From NCBI RefSeq assembly GCF_001700315.1, contig NZ_MASJ01000014.1:47066-111065 (forward strand): a DNA stretch of 64,000 bases. The letters run 5' to 3'. Position 1 is the first letter of the stretch. Every line of letters begins with the position of its first letter. This document shows, piece after piece, positions 9,085 through 18,129 of this stretch. This DNA comes from Caryophanon tenue (lineage in GTDB: Bacteria > Bacillota > Bacilli > Bacillales_A > Planococcaceae). The notes under the pieces were generated by a model. It saw nothing but the letters and a program-made list of their open reading frames with translations, searched no databases and was not told the origin of the DNA. Both the position numbers and the translations under genes were made by a program.

Positions 9085-9258
9085 ATCCATCCTCCTAAGT
9101 TAAGAATTGTCTGACTTTAATAAATAGCAAATTTCACCTATAGATGCAACTAATATATAAGAGTTTTCTTCCTATTCCTGCTGTCAGGCACAATATGCGA
9201 CCTTTTCCTATAAAAACGGTATACTAAAGATATGTATATTGAAAGGTAGGTAGTCTTT

Positions 9259-10251
9259 ATGAAATTAAGTATATTAGACCAAATTCCCATTCCAAAAGGA
9301 ACATCTGCTGCAGAAGCATTACATAATAGTGTTGCACTTGCAAAGCTCGGTGACACACTTGGCTATACACGCTTTTGGCTAGCAGAGCATCACAATACAA
9401 CGTCACTGGCAAGCTCTGCACCTGAAATTTCAATTGCTCATATTGCAGCGAATACACAAAATATACGCGTCGGCTCAGGCGGCATTATGTCGATGCATTA
9501 CTCTGCCTTTAAAATTGCTGAAGTGTTCAATACGTTAAGTGCGTATACTCCTGGCCGTATCGACTTAGGAATCGGTCGCGCACCTGGTGGCGACCATCCA
9601 TCAATTGCGGCACTTGCGCAAGGACGCCGTATGTATATGGATGACCAATATGATAAAATTCAAGCCATTTTAGATTTGATGCGTGGTGAAATGTCGAGCT
9701 TACCAGAATACCGCCCTGTTCGTGTGACACCTGCGCATGTACCACTTGTTAAACCATGGTTACTTGGTTCTACAGGTAACAGTGCTTTACGTGCTGGTCA
9801 ACTCGGTTTAGGCTATTCATTTGCTCAGTTTTTCAACGGACAAGCATCACGCGCTATTTTCGACCATTACAAAAAGAACTTCGTTGCCAATGACTATATG
9901 AGCGCACCTGAAATTACTGTTACATACGCTGCAACGGTTGCTGAAACAGTGGAAGAAGCTGAATACCGCGCATTACCAATTGACTTATATCGTCTTCAGC
10001 TTATGCGTGGGCAAATGCCTATAATTATTTCAGCAGAAGAAGCTGCCAATACGGCATTAACAGAAATGGATAAAATGATGATTGAAGAAAACCGTAAGCT
10101 CCATTTAGTTGGGACGGCTGCGCAAGTAAGTGCTAAATTACAACAAGATGCTGATGATTTCGGCTTTGATGAAGCGATGATTAACGCGAACCAAGCGACA
10201 CTTCAACAACGTATAGAAACATATACATTACTTGCAAAAGCATTGTTATAG
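9259..10251 (+). CDS. LLM-class flavin-dependent oxidoreductase (luciferase-like)
   Basis: The 330-residue product belongs to the bacterial luciferase-like TIM-barrel group that uses reduced FMN. Signature stretches are FWLAEHHNT near residue 37, IRVGSGGIMSMHYSAFKIAEVF near 70-95, and GRIDLGIGRAPGGD near 100-115. This is the MsnO8-like subgroup of single-component proteins annotated only to family level. The substrate cannot be told from sequence. It stands alone, with a GGTAGG ribosome site and a strong terminator shared with the convergent operon at 10316-12715. Confidence 0.85.
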   Translation: MKLSILDQIPIPKGTSAAEALHNSVALAKLGDTLGYTRFWLAEHHNTTSLASSAPEISIAHIAANTQNIRVGSGGIMSMHYSAFKIAEVFNTLSAYTPGRIDLGIGRAPGGDHPSIAALAQGRRMYMDDQYDKIQAILDLMRGEMSSLPEYRPVRVTPAHVPLVKPWLLGSTGNSALRAGQLGLGYSFAQFFNGQASRAIFDHYKKNFVANDYMSAPEITVTYAATVAETVEEAEYRALPIDLYRLQLMRGQMPIIISAEEAANTALTEMDKMMIEENRKLHLVGTAAQVSAKLQQDADDFGFDEAMINANQATLQQRIETYTLLAKALL

Positions 10252-10257
10252 CAACAT

Positions 10258-10305
10258 AAAAGGGCTAGGTGTGGAATCGTTTTTAACGCCACACTTAGCC
10301 CTTTT
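10258..10305. terminator. Bidirectional terminator between convergent genes
   Basis: AAAGGGCTAGGTGTGG pairs with CCACACTTAGCCCTTTT across a short loop. The A- and T-rich ends suit termination from both sides. Confidence 0.85.
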
Positions 10306-10315
10306 AATCTATTAT

Positions 10316-10888
10316 TTATTTCACGTCTACTGTCACATAGCGCATAAACTGTGACCAATGCGTAATGCGCTCAAACGATTCATCACGATTGTACGGCTGA
10401 TCGCGTAACACCGCAATCGTTCGTAACTCTTTTAACGAATGTAAAATTTTCGGCTTATCATCGACATACACATCTAAATCAAGCTCTTCAATAATCGCTA
10501 ACTTTTCATGGTCCTGCATGCCGCAATAAAAATGCCCGTCTTTTACCGGATACCCATTATCAATCATCCATTGACGCGTGCGCAAACAACTGCTTTCAGG
10601 ACGTGCTGTAATATAATAAACGTCATGCCCCGCTTCTGTCAGCTGCCATAATATTTCTTTTGCCTGTTCATACGAGGGACAATCGGTAAAATATACTTGT
10701 TCATTCATACGTTGCCACATCGCTGAACCTTCTTCATTCGTTAAACCGAATGGCTCGTGAATTTCAACGCGACAAATTTGCTCAAAAACATCTTGTCCAA
10801 TATTTTGGCCAAGTTCTTTATTATATAGCGTAAATGCGTGTTGACGTAACTGAATTAACGTATCATCAATATCAAATCCAAATCGCAT
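10316..10888 (-). CDS. HAD-superfamily 5'-nucleotidase-like phosphatase (YqfW-like)
   Basis: A 190-residue HAD protein. Motif I is FDIDDTL (residues 4-10), motif II is YYITARP, and the late acidic motif is VDDKP. It resembles the putative nucleotidases related to mitochondrial/cytosolic deoxyribonucleotidase (NT5C) and Bacillus YqfW, which dephosphorylate nucleotides. Its ATG overlaps the ribD stop as TAATG, so it is translated as the third gene of the ribA-ribD operon. Riboflavin synthesis needs a HAD phosphatase to dephosphorylate the RibD product, and the position makes this protein a candidate. That role is inference. Confidence 0.8.
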   Translation of the reverse strand: MRFGFDIDDTLIQLRQHAFTLYNKELGQNIGQDVFEQICRVEIHEPFGLTNEEGSAMWQRMNEQVYFTDCPSYEQAKEILWQLTEAGHDVYYITARPESSCLRTRQWMIDNGYPVKDGHFYCGMQDHEKLAIIEELDLDVYVDDKPKILHSLKELRTIAVLRDQPYNRDESFERITHWSQFMRYVTVDVK

Positions 10889-11979
10889 TACTGCACCTCT
10901 TTCTGTTTCGGGTAGGCGACAATTTTTAGATCGTCCCCAATACGTGTAACCGTATCAAACACCAGATCGAATGTGTCACGCATATAGGCGACATCTTCCC
11001 CCGTGACTGGTGAAATCGCGTGTGCCCCACCAATAATTTTAGGCGCTATATAAATTAAACATTGATTGCTTAACTGCTCACGCACAAATGCGCTATGTAC
11101 CGCACCGCCACCTTCAACTAAAATATCGGTAATGCCCGCTTCATACAAAGCTTCTAGCGTCTCATGTAATGTTTTACGACGAGTGATAAACGTCACACCT
11201 TTTTCAATAAATGGTGCTTGCTGCGTAGCTGTGACAGCTTCACCAACGACAATTATCGTCGGTGCTTCATCATTCACAACATGCGCATCAAGAGGTGTAC
11301 GTAATTGCGTATCAAGTACAATACGTGTCGGATTTTTGCCGTAGCCTTCTGGTAAACGCGTCGTTAAGCTCGGGTTATCGGCTAACACGGTGCCAATTCC
11401 GACTAAAATGCCATCCACTTCATGACGGATGCGGTGCACATCTAAACGTGCTGCTTCGCCAGTAATCCATTTTGAATCACCGGTATGCGTTGCAATACGT
11501 CCATCTAATGTCATCGCATATTTAGTACGAATAAACGGACGAGCCGTTAACATATTATGAATAAATCGTTCATTTAAACGTAACGCTTCATTTTCACAAA
11601 GGCCTACTTCTACGTCAATGCCCGCTTCACGCAGTAAGCGAATGCCACGTCCTGCTACGTCCGGATTCGGGTCTTGCATCGCCACTACAACACGCGCAAC
11701 GCCAGACTCTTTTACACGTAACGCGCATGGTGGCGTTTTGCCAAAATGCGAGCAAGGTTCTAACGTCACATATAAAGTCGCACCCTTTGCTTGCTCACCT
11801 GCCATATTAAAGGCGTGTACTTCGGCATGTGGCTCTCCTGCTTTACGGTGCATACCTGTACCAACAATGACCCCATCTTTTACAATAACCGCGCCAACAA
11901 GTGGGTTCGGGTTTGTATTGCCTCTTGCACTATTTGCTAATTGTAAAGCAAGCTCCATATATTGCTTATCTGTCATCAT
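10888..11979 (-). CDS. ribD: Bifunctional riboflavin enzyme RibD (deaminase/reductase)
   Basis: A 363-residue protein. The N-terminal cytidine-deaminase-like domain carries the zinc site HAEVHA and PCSHFGKTPPC. The C-terminal domain is the DHFR-like reductase (TKYAMTLDGRIAT, DILVEGGGAVHSAFV). It deaminates diaminohydroxyphosphoribosylaminopyrimidine and then reduces the ribose. The longest frame starts at 12006 inside ribA, but family alignment and the ribA stop place the start at the ATG pair at 11979/11976. The operon order is GTP cyclohydrolase II, RibD, HAD nucleotidase. No FMN riboswitch was seen upstream. Confidence 0.93.
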   Translation of the reverse strand: MMTDKQYMELALQLANSARGNTNPNPLVGAVIVKDGVIVGTGMHRKAGEPHAEVHAFNMAGEQAKGATLYVTLEPCSHFGKTPPCALRVKESGVARVVVAMQDPNPDVAGRGIRLLREAGIDVEVGLCENEALRLNERFIHNMLTARPFIRTKYAMTLDGRIATHTGDSKWITGEAARLDVHRIRHEVDGILVGIGTVLADNPSLTTRLPEGYGKNPTRIVLDTQLRTPLDAHVVNDEAPTIIVVGEAVTATQQAPFIEKGVTFITRRKTLHETLEALYEAGITDILVEGGGAVHSAFVREQLSNQCLIYIAPKIIGGAHAISPVTGEDVAYMRDTFDLVFDTVTRIGDDLKIVAYPKQKEVQ

Positions 11980-11983
11980 CTGC

Positions 11984-12715
11984 TTACACCGTCCAGCTGC
12001 CATCACGCACGTGACCAGATTTTTGCATCTTCGTTTCTAAATAGAAGCGGTTTGAATCTGTCACACCGCCCCACAGTGGTACATGCCCATGTGCCGATAA
12101 ACCAGCTTGTTGTAACGCTTCAAGCTTTTTCGGGTTATTTGTAATTAATGTTACAGGTGCAGAACGTAACGCTTTTAATACCGCTAATGCCTGCTCATAA
12201 TTACGTGTATCATCTTCAAAGCCTAGCGCTTCATTCGCCTCGACTGTATCAAAGCCTTCTTCTTGTAATAAATACGCTAATGATTTCGAGAATAAGCCAA
12301 TGCCGCGTCCTTCATGGTCCGCAATATAGAAAATGGCACCAGCGCCGTGCTCTTTAATCATTTTCATCGACTCATGTAATTGGTAGCCACAATCGCAACG
12401 CTGTGACCCAAAAATATCACCTGTATGACAAATACTATGAAATCGAATTAATGGATTTTCAGCTGTTTGGAAATCCCCATACACAAGCACAGAAGATTGT
12501 TGCGCGCTTGCTAAATTTAACATTGGTAAGTGACGTAGCACATCTTCCTTCGTTACGCCGTTTTCTGTATGTAACCAGCTGTACCACTGAAACGTGGCAT
12601 CAAAATCACCTTGTTTAATCGGTAGACGTACCGGTCCAACAACCGCTAGTTGTCCTTCCGCTACTGCGACAAATTGCATTTTACTTAAAATAGATGCACT
12701 CAGTGTTTGAATCAT
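11984..12715 (-). CDS. ribA: GTP cyclohydrolase II (stand-alone RibA)
   Basis: A 243-residue enzyme that converts GTP to the first committed riboflavin precursor. The zinc site is SICHTGDIFGSQRCDCG, and HEGRGIG and ITNNPKKLEAL are further family motifs. In Bacillus, RibA is usually fused to DHBP synthase. Here only the cyclohydrolase domain is present, with about 40 unusual N-terminal residues. GTG at 12724 is possible, but AGGTG lies 6 nt before the ATG at 12715. ribB/ribE and ribH are not in the window, so the pathway must be completed elsewhere, or this is a secondary copy. Confidence 0.92.
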   Translation of the reverse strand: MIQTLSASILSKMQFVAVAEGQLAVVGPVRLPIKQGDFDATFQWYSWLHTENGVTKEDVLRHLPMLNLASAQQSSVLVYGDFQTAENPLIRFHSICHTGDIFGSQRCDCGYQLHESMKMIKEHGAGAIFYIADHEGRGIGLFSKSLAYLLQEEGFDTVEANEALGFEDDTRNYEQALAVLKALRSAPVTLITNNPKKLEALQQAGLSAHGHVPLWGGVTDSNRFYLETKMQKSGHVRDGSWTV

Positions 12716-12910
12716 ATTTTTCACCTGATTTCTTTCATTTTCATATTGTTACGTTAGTAAATTACTTTTCGTAAGTACATTAAAACCTACTCATCTTTTT
12801 ATTTCAATGAAAATGCTCAAAAATGATACTGTTTTTTATTGCTATACTAATAGAGCTATTTACGGCGAATGAATAATGAAAAAAGACTCATGTATTTCGC
12901 ACTAATTTAT

Positions 12911-12939
12911 TCGACAATATACAACAACACTTGTATAAT
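12911..12939 (+). promoter_or_regulatory. Promoter of the TPR-GGDEF gene
   Basis: A -35 TCGACA (12911-12916), a 17-bp spacer and a perfect -10 TATAAT (12934-12939). This shows that the TTG at 12931 is promoter, not a start codon. Confidence 0.7.
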
Positions 12940-12969
12940 ATAACCATTCTTGTAAATGGAAGTGACCTT

Positions 12970-14358
12970 ATGATATCAATTGTACCAGAAACATTTTCAC
13001 AAAAAGCAGATGAACTTGTGTTGCAAGGTAACTATGAAGGCGCTCTGCCACTATTTTTAGAGCTTTCGGTATACTATAAAGCTTCTGAAGACTATGCAAA
13101 TTATGTAGCGATGAAAGCACGCATTATTTTATGTTACTTTAATTTAGAGCGCATTCCATTCGTAGCAGACCACGTTGCCGATATCGAGCCGTATGAATCG
13201 TATTTAACAGATGGCGACCGTCATCGCTATTTTATGGCACAAGCTACCCTATTCCACTATTGGCATGACCCTGAACAATGTATTGCGATGTATGAAAAAT
13301 GTTTTGAAGCGTCGTTAAAATTATCACTAGACCGCATTTTAACAACCGCTTCTAATTTTGCGAGTGTTCTTAATTACAATAAACGTTTTGACGAAGCAAT
13401 TGAAATGCTTCAACGTGTTGAGCCTTATTTAGCGCAAGTCGATTTATCGATTCCACAACAGCGCTATAGCTACGTAGACATTTCTTTAGAATTTGCTTGC
13501 TACTACGCCGGTCGTCAACAATTCGATAAAGTAGCACACTATTTAGCACCGTTAATCAAGCATAATTACGCATATGACGGTTCAACACATGAACATTCAT
13601 TTGAACGTTACTATGCTGAATTATTATTTTCACAAGGAAAAACTGACGAAGCCTTTGTCTATGTGAAGCGTTTTATGAAACGTTTAAAAACGCAACTAGA
13701 CGCCTATCAGTTCGCTGGCACATTTGAGCTATGGGCCAAAAATGCGGCATCTCTTGGGCGCTTTGAAGAAGCCTATGAATATACAAAAATGCATAATGAA
13801 ATGCTCAAAAAACAACTTGTCCACACAATCACTGAAAATGCAGGGAAACATGCAGCGGAACTGAAGACAAAGGAATTCCAACATTTAGCGTTTGAAGACC
13901 CATTAACATCGCTACATAACCGTCGCCTGCTCCCAAAACTTGAAAAAGATTTCGTGAACCAGCCGCAGCACATTACAGTAGCAGTATTAGATATTGACCG
14001 TTTCAAACAAATTAATGACACATATGGTCACGCTGTTGGTGACGAGTTAATTATCGCTGTAGCAAACCGTATTAAAGAGTTGATGACGCATCCACTGCAT
14101 ACATGTATTCGCTTTGGTGGCGATGAGTTCATTATTGTGATGCGCCGTCCGCTCGACCAAGCTCAATCATGGATTGAACGTTTACACAGCGACCTCTATC
14201 ATAATGTGATCGACATTGAAGACATTACGATTGCTGTACAATCAAGTATTGGCGTTGCAAGTGGCACGCATACGATGCTAAGTGACTTAACAAAACAAGC
14301 TGATGCACACTTATATGCAGCAAAAGAATCTGGGCGAAATTGCATTTTCGGCTTTTAA
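12970..14358 (+). CDS. TPR-repeat diguanylate cyclase (GGDEF)
   Basis: A 462-residue protein. The N-terminal ~290 residues are helical TPR-like repeats (for example the unit around NYEGALPLFLELS and later RFDEAIEMLQRV). The C-terminal GGDEF domain starts with FEDPLTSLHNRR, contains DIDRFKQINDTYGH, and keeps the active motif RFGGDEF (383-387). An intact motif predicts synthesis of cyclic-di-GMP from two GTP. There is no RxxD inhibitory site five residues before it. No membrane segment was seen, so it is cytosolic, with TPRs as a likely input or docking module. It is next to a c-di-GMP receptor operon, which suggests a local circuit. The ATG at 12970 follows GGAAGTG. Confidence 0.88.
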   Translation: MISIVPETFSQKADELVLQGNYEGALPLFLELSVYYKASEDYANYVAMKARIILCYFNLERIPFVADHVADIEPYESYLTDGDRHRYFMAQATLFHYWHDPEQCIAMYEKCFEASLKLSLDRILTTASNFASVLNYNKRFDEAIEMLQRVEPYLAQVDLSIPQQRYSYVDISLEFACYYAGRQQFDKVAHYLAPLIKHNYAYDGSTHEHSFERYYAELLFSQGKTDEAFVYVKRFMKRLKTQLDAYQFAGTFELWAKNAASLGRFEEAYEYTKMHNEMLKKQLVHTITENAGKHAAELKTKEFQHLAFEDPLTSLHNRRLLPKLEKDFVNQPQHITVAVLDIDRFKQINDTYGHAVGDELIIAVANRIKELMTHPLHTCIRFGGDEFIIVMRRPLDQAQSWIERLHSDLYHNVIDIEDITIAVQSSIGVASGTHTMLSDLTKQADAHLYAAKESGRNCIFGF

Positions 14359-14390
14359 CAGTTTCAACTACTCCAGCTCCGCTAAAAACA

Positions 14391-14542
14391 ACGTGAGACA
14401 AAACAAAGAGATTGTGACAAAAGAAATATCCTTCAGCAACGACAACTGCTGAAGGATATTTTCTGCATTTGGTGCTACGCCATATAGAGGACGCACCAAC
14501 ACATTTTCATCACAAATAGGGTTCTGCTCTAACCTCTTTTTA
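14391..14542 (+). repeat. Intergenic palindromic repeat, family A copy 2 (long form)
   Basis: The left end is GTGAGACAAAACAAAGAG. The hairpin core is at 14424-14461, followed by TTCTGCATTT. The right end, AGAACCC-like and GCTCTAACCTCTTTTT, is an imperfect inverted copy of the left end. It shares TGCTACGCC...GACGCA with copy 5 and CATTTTCATCA/GAAATAGG-like sequence with copy 4. Confidence 0.7.
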
Positions 14543-14589
14543 TTTCCATCAACAATGCGCTTCTTATCACGATGGCGCATCTATTTCTA

Positions 14590-14910
14590 TTACACACCTT
14601 GACGTTTTTGTCGTTTATACAATAACCAAATAATCAAGCCACAAATAAGTAATGCCGCTAATACAAGTAGCACAATAGCCGTTTGCTGTAGCTGTTGTGA
14701 CGTTGTTTCATACATCGACTGTACCGACACATTTGTAAAAATCCCTGTTAGCGTAGCATCTAGAAAAATCGTGTTACTATAGGTCGAATCATCATTGCCA
14801 TAATACATGAGCAGTACACTTCGCTCATCCTGTGCCGCAGCTGTAGGTGTTGCGCCTATCCATATACTGACAATGACCACACAACTTACAAGCCATAAAT
14901 TACATCGCAT
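14590..14910 (-). CDS. Small signal-peptide/membrane protein, possible internally deleted YdaL remnant
   Basis: A 106-residue product: signal peptide (1-27, ending ATPTAAA), an extracytoplasmic stretch DERSVLLMYYGNDDS, and a C-terminal membrane helix (about 78-97) ending KRQKRQGV. It overlaps the degenerate-GGDEF gene by 11 nt and is third in a ydaJ-ydaK-like order. In Bacillus subtilis the third gene, ydaL, encodes a large membrane protein (DUF2334). The visible N-terminal strand and C-terminal anchor would fit such a protein with its catalytic middle removed. This reading is inference. A genuine small membrane protein is the alternative. Confidence 0.55.
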   Translation of the reverse strand: MRCNLWLVSCVVIVSIWIGATPTAAAQDERSVLLMYYGNDDSTYSNTIFLDATLTGIFTNVSVQSMYETTSQQLQQTAIVLLVLAALLICGLIIWLLYKRQKRQGV

Positions 14911-15766
14911 AAAAAATCGTCTCCTGTTCAAGCTGCGAAATGAATTGGTCAGCCGTTGCAGGTGCGACGTGCTGATTGTATTCGTCAAAGCTAATATGAA
15001 ACAGCAATGTTACCTTTTTCCCGTTCAATAATGTATGCTCGGTCAATTGTTGCTGTAATTTTTCAATCACGCGCTCTACATCTTTTCTCGGTGTTTCGAC
15101 AAGTAAAAAAGCAAATTTTGAATCATTAAAGCGATATTTATAATCAGATGTTCTCAACACTTGATTGACGTTATGCGCCAGTGCTTGCAATAAATGTTGC
15201 ATTTCTTTTTCACCATATGCTTGTAGAAACTCTTTATGATGGTCGAACGATAAAAACAATAGTGTAAAACAGCCACCATGTCGGTCAATTCGTTTAATCT
15301 CACGTGCCACTTCTTGCTGCATCCGCTTCTCATTATCAAAATGCGTTGTCACATCAACTGCAACAAGTGCATCAATTTGTTGTTGCATCGCTTGCTGTTG
15401 TTGCATAAAACGGCTAAACACTTGCTGAATATAACTGGCAGACGCCACCGTTAAAACGAGACCTATCATAAAAATCGCAAATGCAACTAGTGAAAATTGT
15501 TGAGTGAGTAACCAATCTTGCCCTGCTCCTGTCGTCGTTTGCCATATAATCCAGACGCCAAGTACAAACGCACTCACCATCGCGATAATGCCACCACCTA
15601 CTAGACCGAAAAACAAAGTAATGCATACACTCACGACAATGGCTACTACCATCGCTATGCCAATCGTCTGGAATGGTTGCAATAATATATAGCTACCTAG
15701 TAAAGCTGCCATTAAGAAAATAATCGCGATACATACATATTTTTCATTCCGTAAAAATGCCTGCAT
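14900..15766 (-). CDS. ydaK: YdaK-like membrane c-di-GMP receptor with degenerate GGDEF
   Basis: A 288-residue protein with four hydrophobic segments in residues 10-110, a short linker, and a GGDEF-fold domain from about 135. The catalytic motif is replaced by NDSKF (214-218), while the inhibitory-site motif RTSD (205-208) is kept at the right spacing. Such a protein cannot make c-di-GMP but can bind it. This is the described behaviour of Bacillus YdaK, which controls an exopolysaccharide operon. Here the upstream ydaJ-like gene is frameshifted, the downstream ydaL-like gene is short, and no ydaM or ydaN is present. RBS GGAGAGG lies before the ATG. Confidence 0.82.
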   Translation of the reverse strand: MQAFLRNEKYVCIAIIFLMAALLGSYILLQPFQTIGIAMVVAIVVSVCITLFFGLVGGGIIAMVSAFVLGVWIIWQTTTGAGQDWLLTQQFSLVAFAIFMIGLVLTVASASYIQQVFSRFMQQQQAMQQQIDALVAVDVTTHFDNEKRMQQEVAREIKRIDRHGGCFTLLFLSFDHHKEFLQAYGEKEMQHLLQALAHNVNQVLRTSDYKYRFNDSKFAFLLVETPRKDVERVIEKLQQQLTEHTLLNGKKVTLLFHISFDEYNQHVAPATADQFISQLEQETIFYAM

Positions 15767-16810
15767 CTTGCCCTCTCCTTTCTACAATTGCTGGTAATAC
15801 GTTATCGAACATATGCGTATCTTTTGAGAGAACATCGATATAACCACCATAATAAGGGCTAGATGAATCATCTACGCGCAGTGTTTGAAGCTGCGACCAT
15901 AACTGTTTTGCCACATCATCTTCATCTAACGTCAGCATCATCAAAATCGCTAACGCATACCGTACGCAACAGTTGGCTGTCCTTCACGCGCATCGTATCG
16001 TCCAAAAATACGACCATGTTCCGCTAACTGTCGTTTTGTAAAATCGACAAGCTGTGACACATCACCATGCCACTGCGCACGATAAAAACCAACATAATAT
16101 TGGTCAATCATATTGACTTCTTCTTCAAATTGATACGTATGTGAGGGGATATAATATGATTTTGGAAAAAAATACATTTCGTGCGAAGGTGCATCCACTA
16201 ATATACGGCGATTTTTTTCATAATATTCTGACGCTAAAATGCCGACGCTTCGTAAATATTGGAAAGCTTCTGGCATCATATAACTCAATGTCACGCTATC
16301 ATTTGCATACGCGCTATTTTCATCATAAAAATCGACAAATACACCGTTGATCAATTGTCGTTGCACAATCGTTTTACCAATTGCTGTGGCGGTGTGTTCA
16401 TAGTTTGCATCACCAAACTTTTGATCGGCATGATGCAATGCCATCATAATCCGAAAATCATCAATTAACGCATTAACCGTACTCACATTTTCCACTTCAA
16501 TTATCCATGGAATGACCTGATGAGACGTATAGAAATAACGTTGAAACACGTCAAATTGTTGACGAAATACTTGCTCATTGTTTACTTGCTGCAAATAATA
16601 CATCCATAAGCCAATCGATTCTGATAAATATTCTTGTTGACGAGTTGTCATGTTCGAGCGAATCAAACCATTGTTCTTCACTAAATGGGTTGCAATAAAC
16701 GCTTCCGTTATCGTCTGTGCTGGCATATGCGGTGCACGAACCTCCTTCCATGCGCCAATAACAATAATTAGCACACTAATGATGAGAGAAAATCGTATAT
16801 ACTTGTTCAT
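15744..16810 (-). pseudogene. ydaJ: YdaJ-like glycoside hydrolase (GH8-like), frameshifted
   Basis: The N-terminal part (start ATG 16810 after GAGGTG; signal anchor MNKYIRFSLIISVLIIVIGA) runs to a stop at 15950-15952. The C-terminal part continues in another frame to 15744. Joining the frames near 15960 restores a sensible helix, VAY-YALAILMMLTLDEDD, then GGYID and the C-terminus. The protein resembles the six-hairpin GH8-like protein YdaJ, first gene of the ydaJKLMN exopolysaccharide operon. The break needs a single-base change, so it is a recent mutation or a sequence error. If real, the product lacks about 65 C-terminal residues. It overlaps ydaK by 23 nt. Confidence 0.75.
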
Positions 16811-16949
16811 GCTACACCTCACGCCATATATTTTTACAAAACATTATACATATCATGAATATATATTACTACTTACCATAATTTACTAACTTCTTTTTAT
16901 AATTTAGTAGTAAAATAAGCCCTTTGTAATTATTTTTAGAAACAAATAA

Positions 16950-17185
16950 AAGAGGTTGAGACAAAACAAAGTGTTAGGAGAAATATCGTCATTTCTCCTA
17001 ACACTTTTCTGCTTTCATCGTCTTAAATTTTCGAGCAGGCTTTTCTGCGGTACGGCTCGAGCCTGTAGTCTCTCGCTCGTACTGTTCCGCTAGAAGTCCG
17101 CTCTTCATTTAACGACGACGTATCAAATGTTTATCATCGAACATCGGTGGGATTGATTTGGATTATCCTTCTGTCCCAAGCTCTT
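16950..17185 (+). repeat. Intergenic palindromic element, family B copy 1, with terminal inverted repeats
   Basis: The left end AAGAGGTTGAGACAAAA matches the inverted right end AAGAGCTTGGGACAGAA with three mismatches. Inside are a perfect 14-bp hairpin GTGTTAGGAGAAAT/ATTTCTCCTAACAC (16971-17004), TTTTCTGCTTT and a shared block TTTCGAGCAGGCTTTTCTGC. The same order recurs at 55661-55820. It lies between ydaJ and the HlyIII gene. It has the look of a non-autonomous insertion with no coding capacity. Confidence 0.75.
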
Positions 17186-17207
17186 GTAGTACTTTTGTTT
17201 TTTATTT

Positions 17208-17840
17208 TTATAAATATAAATAAACACATACATACATGCATGCACTTCCCGCTAGGACAAATAGATGCCAAATCGCGTGATTGTAAGGAATATGTTCACC
17301 TCGGTAAAAATATGTGCCTGCTGTATAAAATAAACCACCGATTAATAACCATAGGAAACCTTCATAGCCAATTTGCGCAAGTAATGGTTGATACGCAAAA
17401 ATAATTAACCAGCCCATGCCGATATAAACGATTAATGAAGCCTTTTTAAAACGGTGGACAAAATAAAACTTTAACACGATGCCAATCGCTGCTAGTGCTA
17501 ATTCAATCATTAAAATCGTCCAGCCTAATGTACCGCCTACTGCGACTAACGCAATCGGTGCATACGTCCCTGCAATTAATAAGAAAATTGCGCCATGGTC
17601 AAGCTTTTTAAAAAAATCTTTATAAACCGGTAAAGCATGATAAAGTGTTGATGATAAATATAAAATCATCATAGCAATGCCGAATAATAAGTAACTACTA
17701 AGTTCTAATGTTGTTTGTGCTTTCATTGCGAGTGCAATTGTTGCGGGAATAGCAAGTACAAAGCCTGCCCCATGTGTAATGGCATTCCACATTTCTTCTC
17801 GCTTCGAATAATGAATGTTCATCGTCGCTAATTGTGCCAT
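17208..17840 (-). CDS. Hemolysin III family (PAQR-type) membrane protein
   Basis: The 210-residue product has seven hydrophobic helices. It carries the family motifs NAITHGAGF near residue 19, SSTLYHALP, LDHGAIFLLIAGTYAP and NHAIWHLFVLAGS near the C-terminus, whose His and Asp/Ser residues form the putative metal site of the PAQR/HlyIII superfamily. Members have been called hemolysins, but the real activity in most bacteria is unknown and may be a metal-dependent hydrolase. The start is either 17840 or the internal Met six codons later. It is monocistronic and ends next to the family B repeat. Confidence 0.88.
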   Translation of the reverse strand: MAQLATMNIHYSKREEMWNAITHGAGFVLAIPATIALAMKAQTTLELSSYLLFGIAMMILYLSSTLYHALPVYKDFFKKLDHGAIFLLIAGTYAPIALVAVGGTLGWTILMIELALAAIGIVLKFYFVHRFKKASLIVYIGMGWLIIFAYQPLLAQIGYEGFLWLLIGGLFYTAGTYFYRGEHIPYNHAIWHLFVLAGSACMYVCVYLYL

Positions 17841-18072
17841 ATTACATCACTCTTCTTTTCTTAGATTTATTATCTTTATTATGTAAAAAAACGGTCGCTT
17901 GTTGTAGATAAAAATGTCATCATTCTCCTATGACACTTATCATATTATCGCTAATTTTGTATTGTAAAAAAATTTTTTCGTCTTTTTATTAAATCGTTTT
18001 CATTGTTGTAGTCGTCGTATTGAAGCCGTTTTCACGAAAACGCTTTACATAACTTTAATAAAAAATTAACCA

Positions 18073-18101
18073 TTTACATAATTTTCAGATTATTATATAC
18101 T
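18073..18101 (+). promoter_or_regulatory. Promoter of the small acidic peptide gene
   Basis: A -35 TTTACA (18073-18078), 17-bp spacer and -10 TATACT (18096-18101), 16 nt before the ribosome site. Confidence 0.65.
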
Positions 18102-18129
18102 ACGAATAACTTACATGGAGGTGTTGACG

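Noticed and set aside
10888..12006. ribD start inside ribA
   Set aside because: Family alignment and the ribA stop favour the ATG pair at 11979/11976.
12931..12969. TTG start giving 13 extra residues on the TPR-GGDEF protein
   Set aside because: This stretch contains the -10 TATAAT; ATG at 12970 has its own RBS.
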